The notes: a model not told the origin generated them from the letters alone. Shown: positions 11,609 through 21,246, counted from the first letter of the stretch. The stretch: DNA of 64,000 bases from Lasiodiplodia sp. COLG20 (GCA_009801085.1 VNWV01000001.1:4278001-4342000); one strand, 5' to 3'. Translations and numbers: made by a program.

Positions 11609-12177
11609 GCAACGGTAGTCAGGATGTGCTGATCAGTATGGTGGCTATCCATGCCGCTGGCCAACGTGCAGGGCTTTTGGATGCTTCGTCGTCCGGCCAA
11701 TACGCGGAGCATCCTCATTTCATAATTGCATCATTTTGGTGTTGATTTGGTTTTGCCGCGGCGATAGAGTCCCGCGCTTTGCGGGTTATTTGGTGGGGTC
11801 GTTTTCGGGGTTTGCTTCCTACGGCGCGTGTTTGACACTCATGCAGCAAGCCGCTTGCCTGGTTTGAGTCTACATCACCTGCATTAGAGTTGAAATCCGT
11901 CCCAGCTTCTCCAATTCTAATGGGTTTGAGTGCGTTTGCATTTCTAAATTTGGTTAGTGGATTTTGGGCTCTCCAGGTGTCGGACGGTCGTGCCTTCCTC
12001 GCTCTTGCCCTCTGCCTTTCGCTGTCTCCCGCACCACCAGCCTCTGCAAACCCCGCCACTGAGCTTGTCAACGCTCTTGAACAGACAGTCTCGCCTTCCC
12101 CCCTCCAGCTACCACGTCTTTGCCACGACGCGGCGTTTCGGCCGTGCGGCTCTGCTTGACAGCAAACGACGATAGAC
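11609..12177. other. Intergenic
   Basis: No supported gene. Open frames on both strands at 11715-12233 and 11890-12159 overlap one another and show no domain. Confidence 0.45.
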
Positions 12178-13374
12178 ATGGTCATCTCGCCTGGGCCCAT
12201 ATCCACCATAGCACTATGGAACGACCCAGACACCGGCTTGAGTCAGCATCTGGGACACTGTCGCAAAGGGCGCCCCAGCTACCTCTCTGTATCCTTCAGT
12301 CGCGATCACGACGAAGGCTCCGTCCACCACATTTGTCTCAACCTTCACGTTCCTCTCGATAACGCAGAACCGTCCTTCGGCATAACGGCCAATTTCCGCG
12401 CGCAATACATCGGACCTATCGTCACACGTTCCCATCACCGCGCCATCGGTTGCAAGCAGCAGCCCTCCAAGCTCAGCCGGACGCCGGAATTTATCATCAG
12501 TCAGCTGGACAGTTTTGGGAGCGATGGCTTCAAAGAGCTCGTCTTCATGGTACACCACCCTCCAGAAGTGCTGCTCTTCCAGGTCCAAACTCCAGACGTC
12601 TGGCGTGTTGCCGACGTCGAGGCGCAAAAGCGGATCGGCCGCATGCGTTCGCTGTCGCGCGCGGAGCGCCTGAGGCTGTTCATCCCGATGCACAGGGCAG
12701 CCAGCTTAGATGACATCGTGCAAACCGTCAACTCAGTGCCTGTATTGGAAGGCCGGGCATTCACAAGCAGTCTGAGCTACTCAGCGGATGTGGAAGAGAA
12801 GTGGAAGGATTGGGGTGTCATCATCAAGGACATCACGGCCAATACCGGCAGCCCTGATGAGAAGACGGACCTGGAGAAGCCACAGAAGAGGAGAAGGTCT
12901 GTGGACAGCGAGCAGCAGCAGGCGGACATTGGCAAAGGTCGAGACCCAAAGCGGGTCAAGTCCGACCCAACCCCCCAGAGGTCCGTACCAGCTAACACCG
13001 ACAAAGCTCTTTTCCATGTAGCTGAAGTCGAGTCTGAAGGTGGCGCTGCAACCTCTGACTACACCACAGCGGGAACAAGCACCTTGGTCATGTCCAGACC
13101 CAGCTCCTGTTCAGAGACTCCCAGCCTCGGCGGAGCTACATTCACACGAATCGCTCCGACCACTCAGCTTGCGAACAAATGGGCGGAGTGGTGGGAGTTC
13201 ATGTACGGAGGTTTGGGCATTGACAAGACTGATCCGGTACTTGCGGATTCGATGTGGCGCATGATGCGGGCTGCCAGGAACAACGATGCAGAGGAGTTTG
13301 CAGCCGGTGTAGCTGACTCAGCATTGTACTCCCTCAATGTCGACAATAAGGGTGACATGGAAGAGGAGATGTGA
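12178..13374 (+). CDS. Unrecognised protein, 398 residues
   Basis: Long intronless frame (MVISPGPISTIALWNDPDTG). The N-terminal 200 residues look like a folded alpha/beta domain, with hydrophobic strands such as YLSVSFSRDHDEG and ELVFMVHHPPEVLLFQVQ. A linker with a basic nuclear-localisation-like patch (KPQKRRRSV) follows, then a Ser/Thr-rich stretch and a final helical region (WAEWWEFMYGGLGIDKTDPV). No family is recognised. It lies inside the RING block, in tandem with the 169-residue gene upstream. A nuclear role is only suggested by the basic patch. Confidence 0.65.
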   Translation: MVISPGPISTIALWNDPDTGLSQHLGHCRKGRPSYLSVSFSRDHDEGSVHHICLNLHVPLDNAEPSFGITANFRAQYIGPIVTRSHHRAIGCKQQPSKLSRTPEFIISQLDSFGSDGFKELVFMVHHPPEVLLFQVQTPDVWRVADVEAQKRIGRMRSLSRAERLRLFIPMHRAASLDDIVQTVNSVPVLEGRAFTSSLSYSADVEEKWKDWGVIIKDITANTGSPDEKTDLEKPQKRRRSVDSEQQQADIGKGRDPKRVKSDPTPQRSVPANTDKALFHVAEVESEGGAATSDYTTAGTSTLVMSRPSSCSETPSLGGATFTRIAPTTQLANKWAEWWEFMYGGLGIDKTDPVLADSMWRMMRAARNNDAEEFAAGVADSALYSLNVDNKGDMEEEM

Positions 13375-13817
13375 ATATGGAACCATCCAGTGCGAAGGTG
13401 TCAGTGTAACAATGTACCATCATGTTGAGGGGCATGAGACAAGTATGTAAGGCCTTTGGGTGGCGGACCGGGAGACGGCTCAAGTGGATTTTGTTAACAC
13501 AATACATTCTAGAGCGGAAAGGTACTGTGTGGAAGCCATTCTGTCATGGGAATGAGGATACGAACGGTAACGGCTAAGATAATGGAGACAGAGAGTTCAT
13601 AAGCCTCTGGTGGATGTAATGGGAGAGAAAATGAGATGTGCGGTTTCAGGGTTTCCGGTGCTTGGACAGCATCAGCGGAACATCCACTAAGGGCTTTAAG
13701 ATCCACGAAAGGGTTAATATAATTTACTTTTGAGAAGGGTCTATAGTCAACACCAAGAAGATGCTTCTTTCCCACACAACTTCTTACTACAAGCCCCTTA
13801 CAATGCAAATGAACCCA
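13375..13817. other. Intergenic, convergent
   Basis: 3' spacer between two convergent genes. No coding or repeated structure seen. Confidence 0.5.
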
Positions 13818-14421
13818 TCACGCCCCAAGCCTCTTCCTCGGAGCCGGCTGGCCCTTCTTCGCACTCTCGCGAGCAGGTCCATAGACGCCCCCATTCGACT
13901 CCGCAATGGACCGGACCTCCTCGATCCCAAGCGACCCGACGTCCAGAGCCGTAAGTAGGCGCTGCACTTCGTCGAAGGTGGCGCGGACGATCTGAATGCC
14001 GCCGCTGCCGGCTCCGCTAGCGACGACCAGCGCCGTTTCGTCGGCGGCGGAGCGCTCGTCGAGCACGGCGAAGAAGCACGCGTCTGTGCTGCGGAGGCGC
14101 TGCGCAACAGCTTCGACGGGCTGGCCGAGGAATGGCGAGGCAAAAGGCTCGAGCGGCGGCTGCGATGGGCTGGATGGGAGGAGCAACGCGCCGTCGGCGG
14201 CGCCGGCAGCGGTGGTGGTGATGACAGCGAGGCAGGGTTCGCTACCGGGCACCAGCCGCTCGCTTGCGGCGTGGGCTGCGCTCAGGAACTTGTCGATGAC
14301 CTTTTTTTTTTTTTTTTCGTTCTTGTTCAGCGGCGCTGCAGATTTTGAGGGGGGGTTTGATGCGCACGGAGGTGGAGACTTCGGCGGTGCAGATGACTGG
14401 GAAAAGGCTGGTCTCAGGCAT
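13818..14421 (-). pseudogene. Unrecognised gene, apparently frameshifted at an A16 run
   Basis: Two frames abut at a 16-nt homopolymer (T16 at 14302-14317 on +, A16 in the transcript). The upstream frame starts at ATG 14421 (MPETSLFPVICTAEVSTSV, a strand-like pattern ending in a basic run). The downstream frame, ending at 13818, carries the bulk of the protein (DKFLSAAHAASERLVPGSE..., ACFFAVLDERSAADETALVV..., ATFDEVQRLLTALDVGSLG). The whole span is 604 nt, one more than a multiple of three, so a one-base change in the run would make a single frame of about 200 residues. This may be a sequencing or assembly error, a polymorphism or a true null. A frame extending upstream to 14597 without a shift is the alternative. 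Family not recognised. Confidence 0.5.
14302..14317 (+). repeat. T16 homopolymer inside a coding region
   Basis: A run of 16 T on the plus strand (A16 in the sense of the minus-strand gene) encodes the basic Lys run of that gene. It sits exactly where the two plausible coding frames part company. Confidence 0.8.
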
Positions 14422-14961
14422 GTCGGGCAACTGAATGAGCGGACTTGTGTGCGTGTTTGTTCTTCTTTGAGAGGAGCTGATGGCGTGCTATGTCTTGGGA
14501 GGTTGCAATCTTCAGCTGACGGAGCTGGTGTTGAAGGAAAAGACGTGGGGCACGGAGGCGCATGACGTAGCCTCGCTCTTTGGCTTTCCGCAATCACAGA
14601 GTGCTGCCTCTCGACTCGTTTCTCGTATCGTCTAGAACAGTACGATGATTAACTTCTGATCAGAACACAGTGTTTGCAGGACCAAAGTAGTGGACACTTT
14701 CGATGCTCCCATCTTTGGTGCGGGACAAGGCCCACGTTTACACGAACTGATTGGTACCCCGTTCCACCGTTGGTTCCCTTTTAGCGTGCTAAATATTATG
14801 GGAAGGACCCTGGCTGAGCCATGGTAGCCGCAGGCACGTTGCTGGTCCAAGCGATAATCGCGCAACAATTTTTTCCTCGCAGATACGTTGCAAAATTCTC
14901 GCTGGGTGGATAAATACCTGGTCTCCCCTCTTACCCCTCTCTTTCAGTCAAGTCTGCCAAA
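14422..14961. other. Intergenic, divergent promoters
   Basis: Spacer between the frameshifted gene (-) and RING gene B (+). A pyrimidine-rich run just before 14962 fits a fungal promoter or 5' leader. Nothing else seen. Confidence 0.5.
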
Positions 14962-15928
14962 ATGGCCAGCCTTAACTCTAGCCCTCAAGATGCTGAGCTC
15001 AAAAGTATGTTCACTTGAGAATCAAATAAAATGCTTCACACTCATATCAGCTCTAGATCATTACCCGTTGCCATTGCGTGCTCTCTATCCTTACGACTAT
15101 ATGCCCCTCATATCCTTGACTACGCGTCAGGAACTTGAACGACGGAACGACCATTCTTGTCCCACTTGCCGCATGGGTTTTGACTTAGGCTTGGTTCCGG
15201 ATGAATCCAGCAGCAACCCACTGGACCGTCGCTATGCCCTGATAAAGATGATCCTATCTATAAATAAGAACGATAACAAGACTGGCAAATGGAGGACGAG
15301 GATATGGAAGGCCATGCGAAGAATTTTCGGTCCTAAGAAAAAGAGTCATCAACCCACCTTCCAGGAGCTGACTCGGATGCTTGCCGAGTCGCCGAAGTGT
15401 CTTGGACAGCCAGTGACCTTGCAATGCGGTCACATCTTCGGCGCCACGTGTCTCCTTGGAGATTTCTGGTCACAGCGACGGAACGTGGGGCCGCCCTTGT
15501 GCGCATACTGCAGGCAGACAGTCGAATGGAACCGTAAAGCCACTGAGGCTTACACGGCACTCTACGAAGCTTCCGTGTTACGGTTCGAAACATTAAAGAA
15601 GCCGTCGTCTCTGGTTGTTTCTTTCTCAAACGTAATTACTGAAGGCCGGAAGATGACTTCGATGGGCCCCGGTCCTGGGGAAATGACTACACAAATCTTT
15701 AGGACCTTGAATCCAGCATCCTTTCTCTTGTTCAAGGCCGGCAAAGACAAGGATATTGTCGACCCAAAGTCTGCATTCGACCGGTTGGCGGAGGCATATC
15801 TGACGAAGTTTCCGTCCTCAGCCGAAAAGGAAAGTAGATCATACGCAGCCTTCACGAAGGCCGTTATTGGCAAGGTCATCGAACAGCAACTCTGGTCTTG
15901 GGGTATGACTCTAGCCGACACTAAATAG
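14962..15928 (+). CDS. RING-like protein B (85-residue RING insertion, fifth ligand replaced by Gly)
   Basis: I read two exons, 14962-15004 and 15051-15928, joined by a 46-nt intron (GTATGT...ATCAG) in phase 1, giving 306 residues starting MASLNSSPQDAELK. An unspliced alternative starts at ATG 14990. RING-type ligand positions are C51, C54, C140, H142, G145, C148, C165 and C168, so the fifth ligand Cys is Gly (CGHIFGATC). The loop between ligand pairs 1 and 2 is 85 residues, very long for a RING, and contains a strongly basic stretch (KWRTRIWKAMRRIFGPKKK). Downstream is an uncharacterised helical domain. Same-strand neighbour of RING genes C, D and E. If active it would be a ubiquitin ligase; the lost ligand makes this uncertain. 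Confidence 0.7.
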
Positions 15929-16341
15929 CTACCGATCGAGTTGCGCTATTAGCCAGGCACCGCATGAGGTGTTTGAGTGGAGGACAGGTAACATTACGTC
16001 GCTGCCGGCTCAGTCAGGAGTCGACCAGTGGTACGGACCCTGAGATAGAAGCCAATCAATTCAGAGGCTCTTTCCCTCCCCAGCCTGCGCCTTCCTGCTG
16101 CTTGAGATTTTCCGCGTTCTCGTCCCCGTCCTCTCTGATGCAAATTTTCTCCTTCCTAAGACTCGACTTTCTGCACAACTGTCAACAACCACTATAACCA
16201 CTGCAGCCACCACATCCACCACATCCACCACAACCTCCACAACCTCCACAACCGCCACAGCCTCCCAGCGCATCCTCCATATCTTACAACGACTCGCATA
16301 CATTTTAAATCAACGCCAGTCAACTCACACCACACAGAAAA
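15929..16341 (+). promoter_or_regulatory. Spacer upstream of RING gene C with CCACAACCT-type short repeat
   Basis: About 0.4 kb. Positions 16197-16265 consist of imperfect CCA-rich tandem units (CCACATCCA, CCACAACCT), immediately upstream of the leader of the next gene. The repeat could be simple sequence or a 5' UTR pyrimidine/adenine tract; no coding potential is claimed. Confidence 0.5.
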
Positions 16342-17103
16342 ATGAGCAACGAACAGGGCCTCGTCCCGAGCGTGCTCGGCCTGCCCGACCACCTCGCGGC
16401 GTATGTCGTCCCCGCCACGCCCGCCGATCTCCACAACAACGGCAACGAGATCTTCGAATGCAGCATCTGCTATTTCGAATTTTCTCCGTCTCCAGCCGAC
16501 AAGGAGACCACCACCACCAACACCACCTCCTCCTCCTCCACCACAGCAACAACAGCAACAGCACCAATGGAGCAGGCCGAGCCCTGCCTTCCCCCCGTCA
16601 AACTCGTACGATGCGGCCACATCTTCTGCCGCGTGTGCATGCTGGTTCACCTGAACGGCCACCGTCACGGCCCCGACGCCCCGCCCTGCCCCATGTGCCG
16701 TCAGCCGTGCTACCCCCAAACCGCCATCCCCGAAGACACGCTCAGTGACGTCGAGGTCGACCTTGACGATCTCGAAGCGCTGAGCGATTTTGAAGTCGAG
16801 GGAGTGGGTGAGGGGGAAGAAGGGGAAGAAGAAGATAGGGGAGATATCTTGGCCTTTATTGGCGAAGATATATACGGGCCGGCTGAGGCGGGTGAGAGAG
16901 GGGAGGAGATTGAGGGAGATGAGGAGAGTATAGAGGAGGAGAGTGTAGAGGAGGATGAGGAGATGAGGGATTATGAGTGGGAAGACGAGGATGATGAAGA
17001 CGACGAGGAAGATGGGGACTTTGAGCCTATGGAGGAAGAGGAGGTCGAGGAGGAGTATGAGGAGGACGATGAGAAAGTGGACCTCATGGAGTTATCGGAG
17101 TGA
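16342..17103 (+). CDS. RING-finger protein C with hyperacidic C-terminal tail
   Basis: Intronless frame of 253 residues (MSNEQGLVPSVLGLPDHL). A complete C3HC4 RING set is present: C40, C43, C91, H93, C96, C99, C116, C119. The 47-residue loop between pairs 1 and 2 holds a Thr/Ser homopolymer-like run (KETTTTNTTSSSSTTATT). After the RING, residues about 125-253 are overwhelmingly Glu/Asp (for example EWEDEDDEDDEEDGDFEPME). All zinc ligands are present, so E3 ubiquitin ligase activity is plausible. The acidic tail suggests binding to a basic partner such as histones or ribosomal proteins, which is inference. No signal peptide or membrane span. Confidence 0.75.
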   Translation: MSNEQGLVPSVLGLPDHLAAYVVPATPADLHNNGNEIFECSICYFEFSPSPADKETTTTNTTSSSSTTATTATAPMEQAEPCLPPVKLVRCGHIFCRVCMLVHLNGHRHGPDAPPCPMCRQPCYPQTAIPEDTLSDVEVDLDDLEALSDFEVEGVGEGEEGEEEDRGDILAFIGEDIYGPAEAGERGEEIEGDEESIEEESVEEDEEMRDYEWEDEDDEDDEEDGDFEPMEEEEVEEEYEEDDEKVDLMELSE

Positions 17104-17579
17104 CTGATCGGTGTTTTGAGCTGTTGTTTGCCTATTTGTTTGTTTTGTTTGATACCCCAAGAGTCAGAGTTGGATTTTTGTGCTTTATTAGTTAGCCGTC
17201 TGCATAAGGTGTTTGGCCACCGTGACCTGCTGTCCTTTAAAAGTATAAGCGGCTGGCCGAGCATCGACGTGCGGACACCAAATATGAGTCTTTTCTCATA
17301 CTTCAGTGACGCCCTTATTACTTTGCATGTGACTGTTAACGATATAACAAAGGATCCCTTCACCAAAAAAGAAAAAAAAAAAACTGCCTCCATGAGCATC
17401 CTCATTGTTGAAAACGATCCCGCCAGCAATATGAAAGTCACCCTCTCCTTGAAGCCTTCCCACAACTGTACGAATTTAGACACTGCGAAACTCAAAGAAT
17501 AATCAAACAGCAAATTCCGCAGCCCAGTTTGCACCAAACCAGTCGCCAACACTCCGACGCAACTCTATCAGCAATCAAT
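17104..17579. other. Intergenic between RING C and a RING relic
   Basis: No supported gene. A frame at 17116-17502 begins at a TTG and has a Cys-rich start (CCLPICLFC) made of T/G repeats; I do not accept it as a RING half. A short A-rich run lies near 17364-17382. Confidence 0.45.
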
Positions 17580-17762
17580 AAGTACTATTCCTTCATCAGG
17601 ATTGCTGAATGTGGGCACAGCCTTTGCTTCTCGTGTGTTGTGAAATGGTTTCGCGACGCGACGGAGAAAGAAGAGGCGTGCCGGTGTCTGACATGCGGGC
17701 GAGATATAGATGGGAATTATGGTACAGACTATTCATGGGAAATACTGCGAGAACCAAGGTAA
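17580..17762 (+). pseudogene. Half-RING relic
   Basis: This stretch encodes the second half of a RING: AECGHSLCFSCVVKWF, then CRCLTC, then a stop. The spacing C-x-H-x2-C-x2-C...C-x2-C matches the neighbouring RING genes. The first CxxC pair and any ATG in this frame are missing. An acceptor-like CATCAG at 17595-17600 leaves open that this is the 3' exon of a short gene with an unseen first exon, but I found no suitable upstream exon. A truncated copy from the same local duplication is the simplest reading. Confidence 0.55.
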
Positions 17763-17909
17763 AAGAATCAAGCGAAGGCAACCACACAGATTTTAGACCG
17801 AAAATTTTGACTGCGACAATACGATAATATAGAGGAGCATCCCTTTTGCATCTCACTCCATTAATTCTTCCTCCACTCCCCAAGTTACGACGCACTGGTC
17901 ACTCTTACG

Positions 17910-18980
17910 ATGGAACCCTTCAGAAGCGTCTATTTCGGCGCCGTTTGGATCACCACCGAATCTACGTTGAAACAACTTATCGAAAGAAACGACACAGATT
18001 GTCCCATATGCTACTTGCCCCTCCAAGGAGTCAAGAGTTTCAAGGCGCGGAAAGGTGCGCCCAGTGTGCAAATGCCTGCACACCTAGGCAATGGAAAGCC
18101 CATGGCTAGTATCAGCAGAAATATACAAAACGGATTCGTTTCCGACGAGGGAGAGGAGCACACCTGGAGCAGAACACCCCTCACCACTCGCTGTGGCCAC
18201 ACCTTCTGCAGAACCTGCATCTTATCCTGGATGATCGCATGCTGCGACGCTCAACCCCAGAAATGGACCATCCCCTGCCCTATCTGCCGCACCGAGGTCC
18301 TGAAAGTGGAAACATTTCACTCCCGCGCCGCAATTCGGAGTGGTATGGTCTACTTCAACAGAGCAATAGCAGCTCACAAGCGGCCACTGTGTGCATGGGA
18401 AAGCATTGGGGAATTGCGAGAGTTCAAAGAAAGTACCACCATTACCGCTGAAGACCGTCGCCACCATTTTATCCGCTTCGACCGGGAGCAGTTCATATCC
18501 GTCAACAAGATTGCCTTGCGCTACATACAGCATTTGCGCGGGGTCGTGCACGACTTCGACAGCACAACCTTCTGCCCCATAGCTCTCAGAGGGCTGGTCG
18601 TGGCTTGGATCCGCGTCTATCCCCAAGTGCTTGGTTGGGTGGAGGCAACTCTCGTTCGCCCCTGTCCTTTTGAGCCAAAGAGTTCCGTGGTTAGGATTGA
18701 TGCGTTGGCCAACACTATCAAGTCCTGTATGGCCATTTCTCTATTCTGCAAGGACTTAGACAAGAGCTGGAGCTTCTCGGCGGACGACTGCAAGTTGATG
18801 GGCGGGCGTGAGTACCAGAAGTTCGTGCATGCTTTACAACAGAAAACGGTGTGGCGGGATTTTGTGATATGGTTTCAGGTGACAATCGGTCTTCTAAAGT
18901 CAAACGATGATCCGCAGTGGATGCAAATTAGCGAGGATATGTACCAGCACACTTATGAAACGTTGTTCCCTGAGGCATAA
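17910..18980 (+). CDS. RING-finger protein D
   Basis: Intronless frame of 356 residues (MEPFRSVYFGAVWITTESTLKQ). Complete C3HC4 ligands: C31, C34, C95, H97, C100, C103, C123, C126 (CPICYLPL ... RCGHTFCRTCILSWM ... CPICRTEV). The loop between pairs 1 and 2 is 60 residues. The run TLKQLIERNDTDCPIC parallels TLQALRDEDKTDCPIC of protein E and the LERRNDHSCPTC of protein B, tying the three together. The remaining 230 residues are a helical domain unlike anything I recognise. An intact RING suggests an E3 ubiquitin ligase; substrate and location unknown. Tandem on the + strand with C and E. Confidence 0.75.
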   Translation: MEPFRSVYFGAVWITTESTLKQLIERNDTDCPICYLPLQGVKSFKARKGAPSVQMPAHLGNGKPMASISRNIQNGFVSDEGEEHTWSRTPLTTRCGHTFCRTCILSWMIACCDAQPQKWTIPCPICRTEVLKVETFHSRAAIRSGMVYFNRAIAAHKRPLCAWESIGELREFKESTTITAEDRRHHFIRFDREQFISVNKIALRYIQHLRGVVHDFDSTTFCPIALRGLVVAWIRVYPQVLGWVEATLVRPCPFEPKSSVVRIDALANTIKSCMAISLFCKDLDKSWSFSADDCKLMGGREYQKFVHALQQKTVWRDFVIWFQVTIGLLKSNDDPQWMQISEDMYQHTYETLFPEA

Positions 18981-19714
18981 GTGTCTTGGGTGTGCAAGAG
19001 CGAGATGATGGACTTCGGGTGAAACAGTTTCTCTTCTTGTTTGCTGTTTGCTGTGTGCTTCTAGCTAGTTGTTTTTCAATCAGCCGCCAGGCAGCGTATA
19101 TAATCTCTGCCGTCAGCAGGTACCATCAATCATCGCCCAAATTTATCCGGAAGTTATGTGAAGCTTATCGGCTCGAAATAATCCTTCTATTTAGTATATA
19201 TTAAATTCCTAGTACAACGAACGTCTCCAGTGGGAGTTCAGCGAGTATATTATTATACAGTCATCCCTAAACACTGAATCTATACAACGTATACGAGATG
19301 GTGATTGGAACAACATGGTGCCATGGGCACTTTCCGAGAGGCTGCAAGACTGCTCTAGGTTGAAAGTAGCTGGCTTCGCAGAATCTAACCTAAGATGGAG
19401 CTTGTAAGCTATCGGAGGCCCCATAGTATCGAACTTCATTCACCACGAAAGTGATTACATTGTCTGGGTAAACACTTCCCAAATACAACACTTCATTCAC
19501 AAACAGATACATTGTCTTCTCTCGACCTCTTCTATTTAATACTTCGCAATTATGGACGAGATTTACTTTTTCGGCAGACGACTCTCACAACCTCGAGCAT
19601 CCCGCTACTAGCACCGTTATCAAGTCCACTGCTTCCGGGATCCTCATACCTACCAGTCCAACCTTTTGGATATCTCTTTCATTCACTCCTTAAAAAAAGA
19701 AAGAAAACACCAAC
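18981..19714. other. Intergenic
   Basis: 0.7 kb spacer between RING genes D and E, somewhat AT-rich. No gene or repeat identified. Confidence 0.5.
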
Positions 19715-20695
19715 ATGGCAACGATCCAATTCATCTGCCCCGACGCCGCCACGGAGCCTGCTACGGCAGCTACCCTTCAGGCACTTCGGGACGAGGACAA
19801 GACGGACTGCCCGATCTGCCTCTTCCCCTTCGTAGGGTTCCTCACTGACGCGGAGCCCACCCCCGACAACTCCTGCACCGACCCGATCACCCTCCTGGCC
19901 TGCAACCACACCTTCTGCACGGCCTGCTTAACGAGGTGGATGGGCAAGGCGCCGGGCATCGCCATCTCCTGCCCCCTGTGCCGCACCCACATCGGCAACA
20001 AATCCGACGCCTTCATCGCGACGCAGCAATCCACCATCGCCTTCACGCGCGCCATGCAGCGCATGGAGCGCTTCCGCGTCGCCTACAACACCGCCGCCGA
20101 CGCCGTCACCGCCGCCCACAACAACGACGTCCCGCCGCCGACGCTGCGCTTCGGCGTGGAGCAGGTCTTCAACGCGGGCGGCGGCTTGCTCCGCCTAATG
20201 AGCGACGCGATCGACAACATGCCGCCGCCGCCGGAGGACGCCGGCCAGCCCGTAACCCTGCCCATCTTCGGCTCGCCGCGCTTCCTGCGCTTCGTCGCGG
20301 CCCTCCCCACCGCCGCGCTGGGCGTCGTGCGCCAGTTCAGCGCTGCCGCTAACCCGCAGCAGCCGGACCAGCAGCCGTTGGAGGCCGTCGGCACGGCGAC
20401 GGTGACGCAGCTGCGCAGGCTGCTGCTGCTCCAGCTTTTCGCGCTCTACCTCGAGCGTTTCGGGGTCAACGTCGCTGGCGCCGGCGAGCTGGCGGGCGGC
20501 GTCGTGTCGGACTGGCAGCGCGGCGTGCAGGGTACGCTGGAGGAGATTGTGGACACGGGGATGCCGGCCGAGGCGACGTTGCAGGCGGATAGGACCTTAA
20601 TGGAGGTCGACCGCTATGTGAGGATGGTGATCGGAGTCATCATCGAGGTCGACAACAACGGCGGTAATGGCGGGGCTCAGGCCGCTGCGCCTTGA
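19715..20695 (+). CDS. RING-finger protein E
   Basis: Intronless frame of 326 residues (MATIQFICPDAATEPATAAT). Canonical C3HC4 RING: C32, C35, C63, H65, C68, C71, C86, C89 (CPICLFPF ... ACNHTFCTACLTRW ... CPLCRTHIG), with the shortest loop of the group (27 residues). The C-terminal 230 residues are Ala/Pro-rich, then helical, ending in a VDRYVRMVIGVIIEV helix shared with protein A (CVRMMIGWLV). As the member with a textbook RING it may resemble the ancestral form. Its GC-rich coding sequence differs from the AT-rich flanks. Expected role: E3 ubiquitin ligase (inference). Confidence 0.8.
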   Translation: MATIQFICPDAATEPATAATLQALRDEDKTDCPICLFPFVGFLTDAEPTPDNSCTDPITLLACNHTFCTACLTRWMGKAPGIAISCPLCRTHIGNKSDAFIATQQSTIAFTRAMQRMERFRVAYNTAADAVTAAHNNDVPPPTLRFGVEQVFNAGGGLLRLMSDAIDNMPPPPEDAGQPVTLPIFGSPRFLRFVAALPTAALGVVRQFSAAANPQQPDQQPLEAVGTATVTQLRRLLLLQLFALYLERFGVNVAGAGELAGGVVSDWQRGVQGTLEEIVDTGMPAEATLQADRTLMEVDRYVRMVIGVIIEVDNNGGNGGAQAAAP

Positions 20696-21246
20696 AGAGA
20701 TGATTTCTTGCTTCCCCTGACATCTCATTGGCATTCTGTTTGGCGCACATCGGAGTTGGAGAAAATCTTGGGGCTCTCGATGAGCTGGAGATGAGTTACG
20801 ATACGCACGAGCTTGATGTACTTTTACGACCTGTTTTTGGAATACCCGGGTACACGGAGATGATACTTACTGACACGACATGTTGCGAGTTGTCCTCATT
20901 GCCGATCAAATTAGATAAAATGGAGTTTTGCTTTTTCCTATTTCAGAGCAGCCTGATTGGCTTGTCTCGTGCACAATTATCTGATAAACACTGTGCGATA
21001 TACATCGTGCTGTATTGTAAACAATCTCTTGTCTGAATGGTGATAATGAAACATCTGTAAAGGTTAAACAGTGCGTTGTTCAATGAACATAATCACGTGT
21101 GAAGTAACCAGACGAAGAGAACAAAGGGACCGCTTCCCCTGAAAACATAGAGAAAGCCACAAAACATGCATTGTATACACTGAGCTGATTCCAGCCACTA
21201 GTCCTCAACATTTCCTCGTAACACCATACTCGTGCCGTCCATCCCC
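20696..21246. other. Intergenic
   Basis: Convergent spacer after RING gene E. A frame at 20728-21036 (+) has no homology I recognise and is not reported as a gene. Confidence 0.5.

Noticed and set aside
17116..17502. A Cys-rich start (CCLPICLFC) considered as the missing first half of the RING relic
   Set aside because: It starts at TTG, comes from T/G repeats, and its frame and distance do not join the relic through plausible splice sites.
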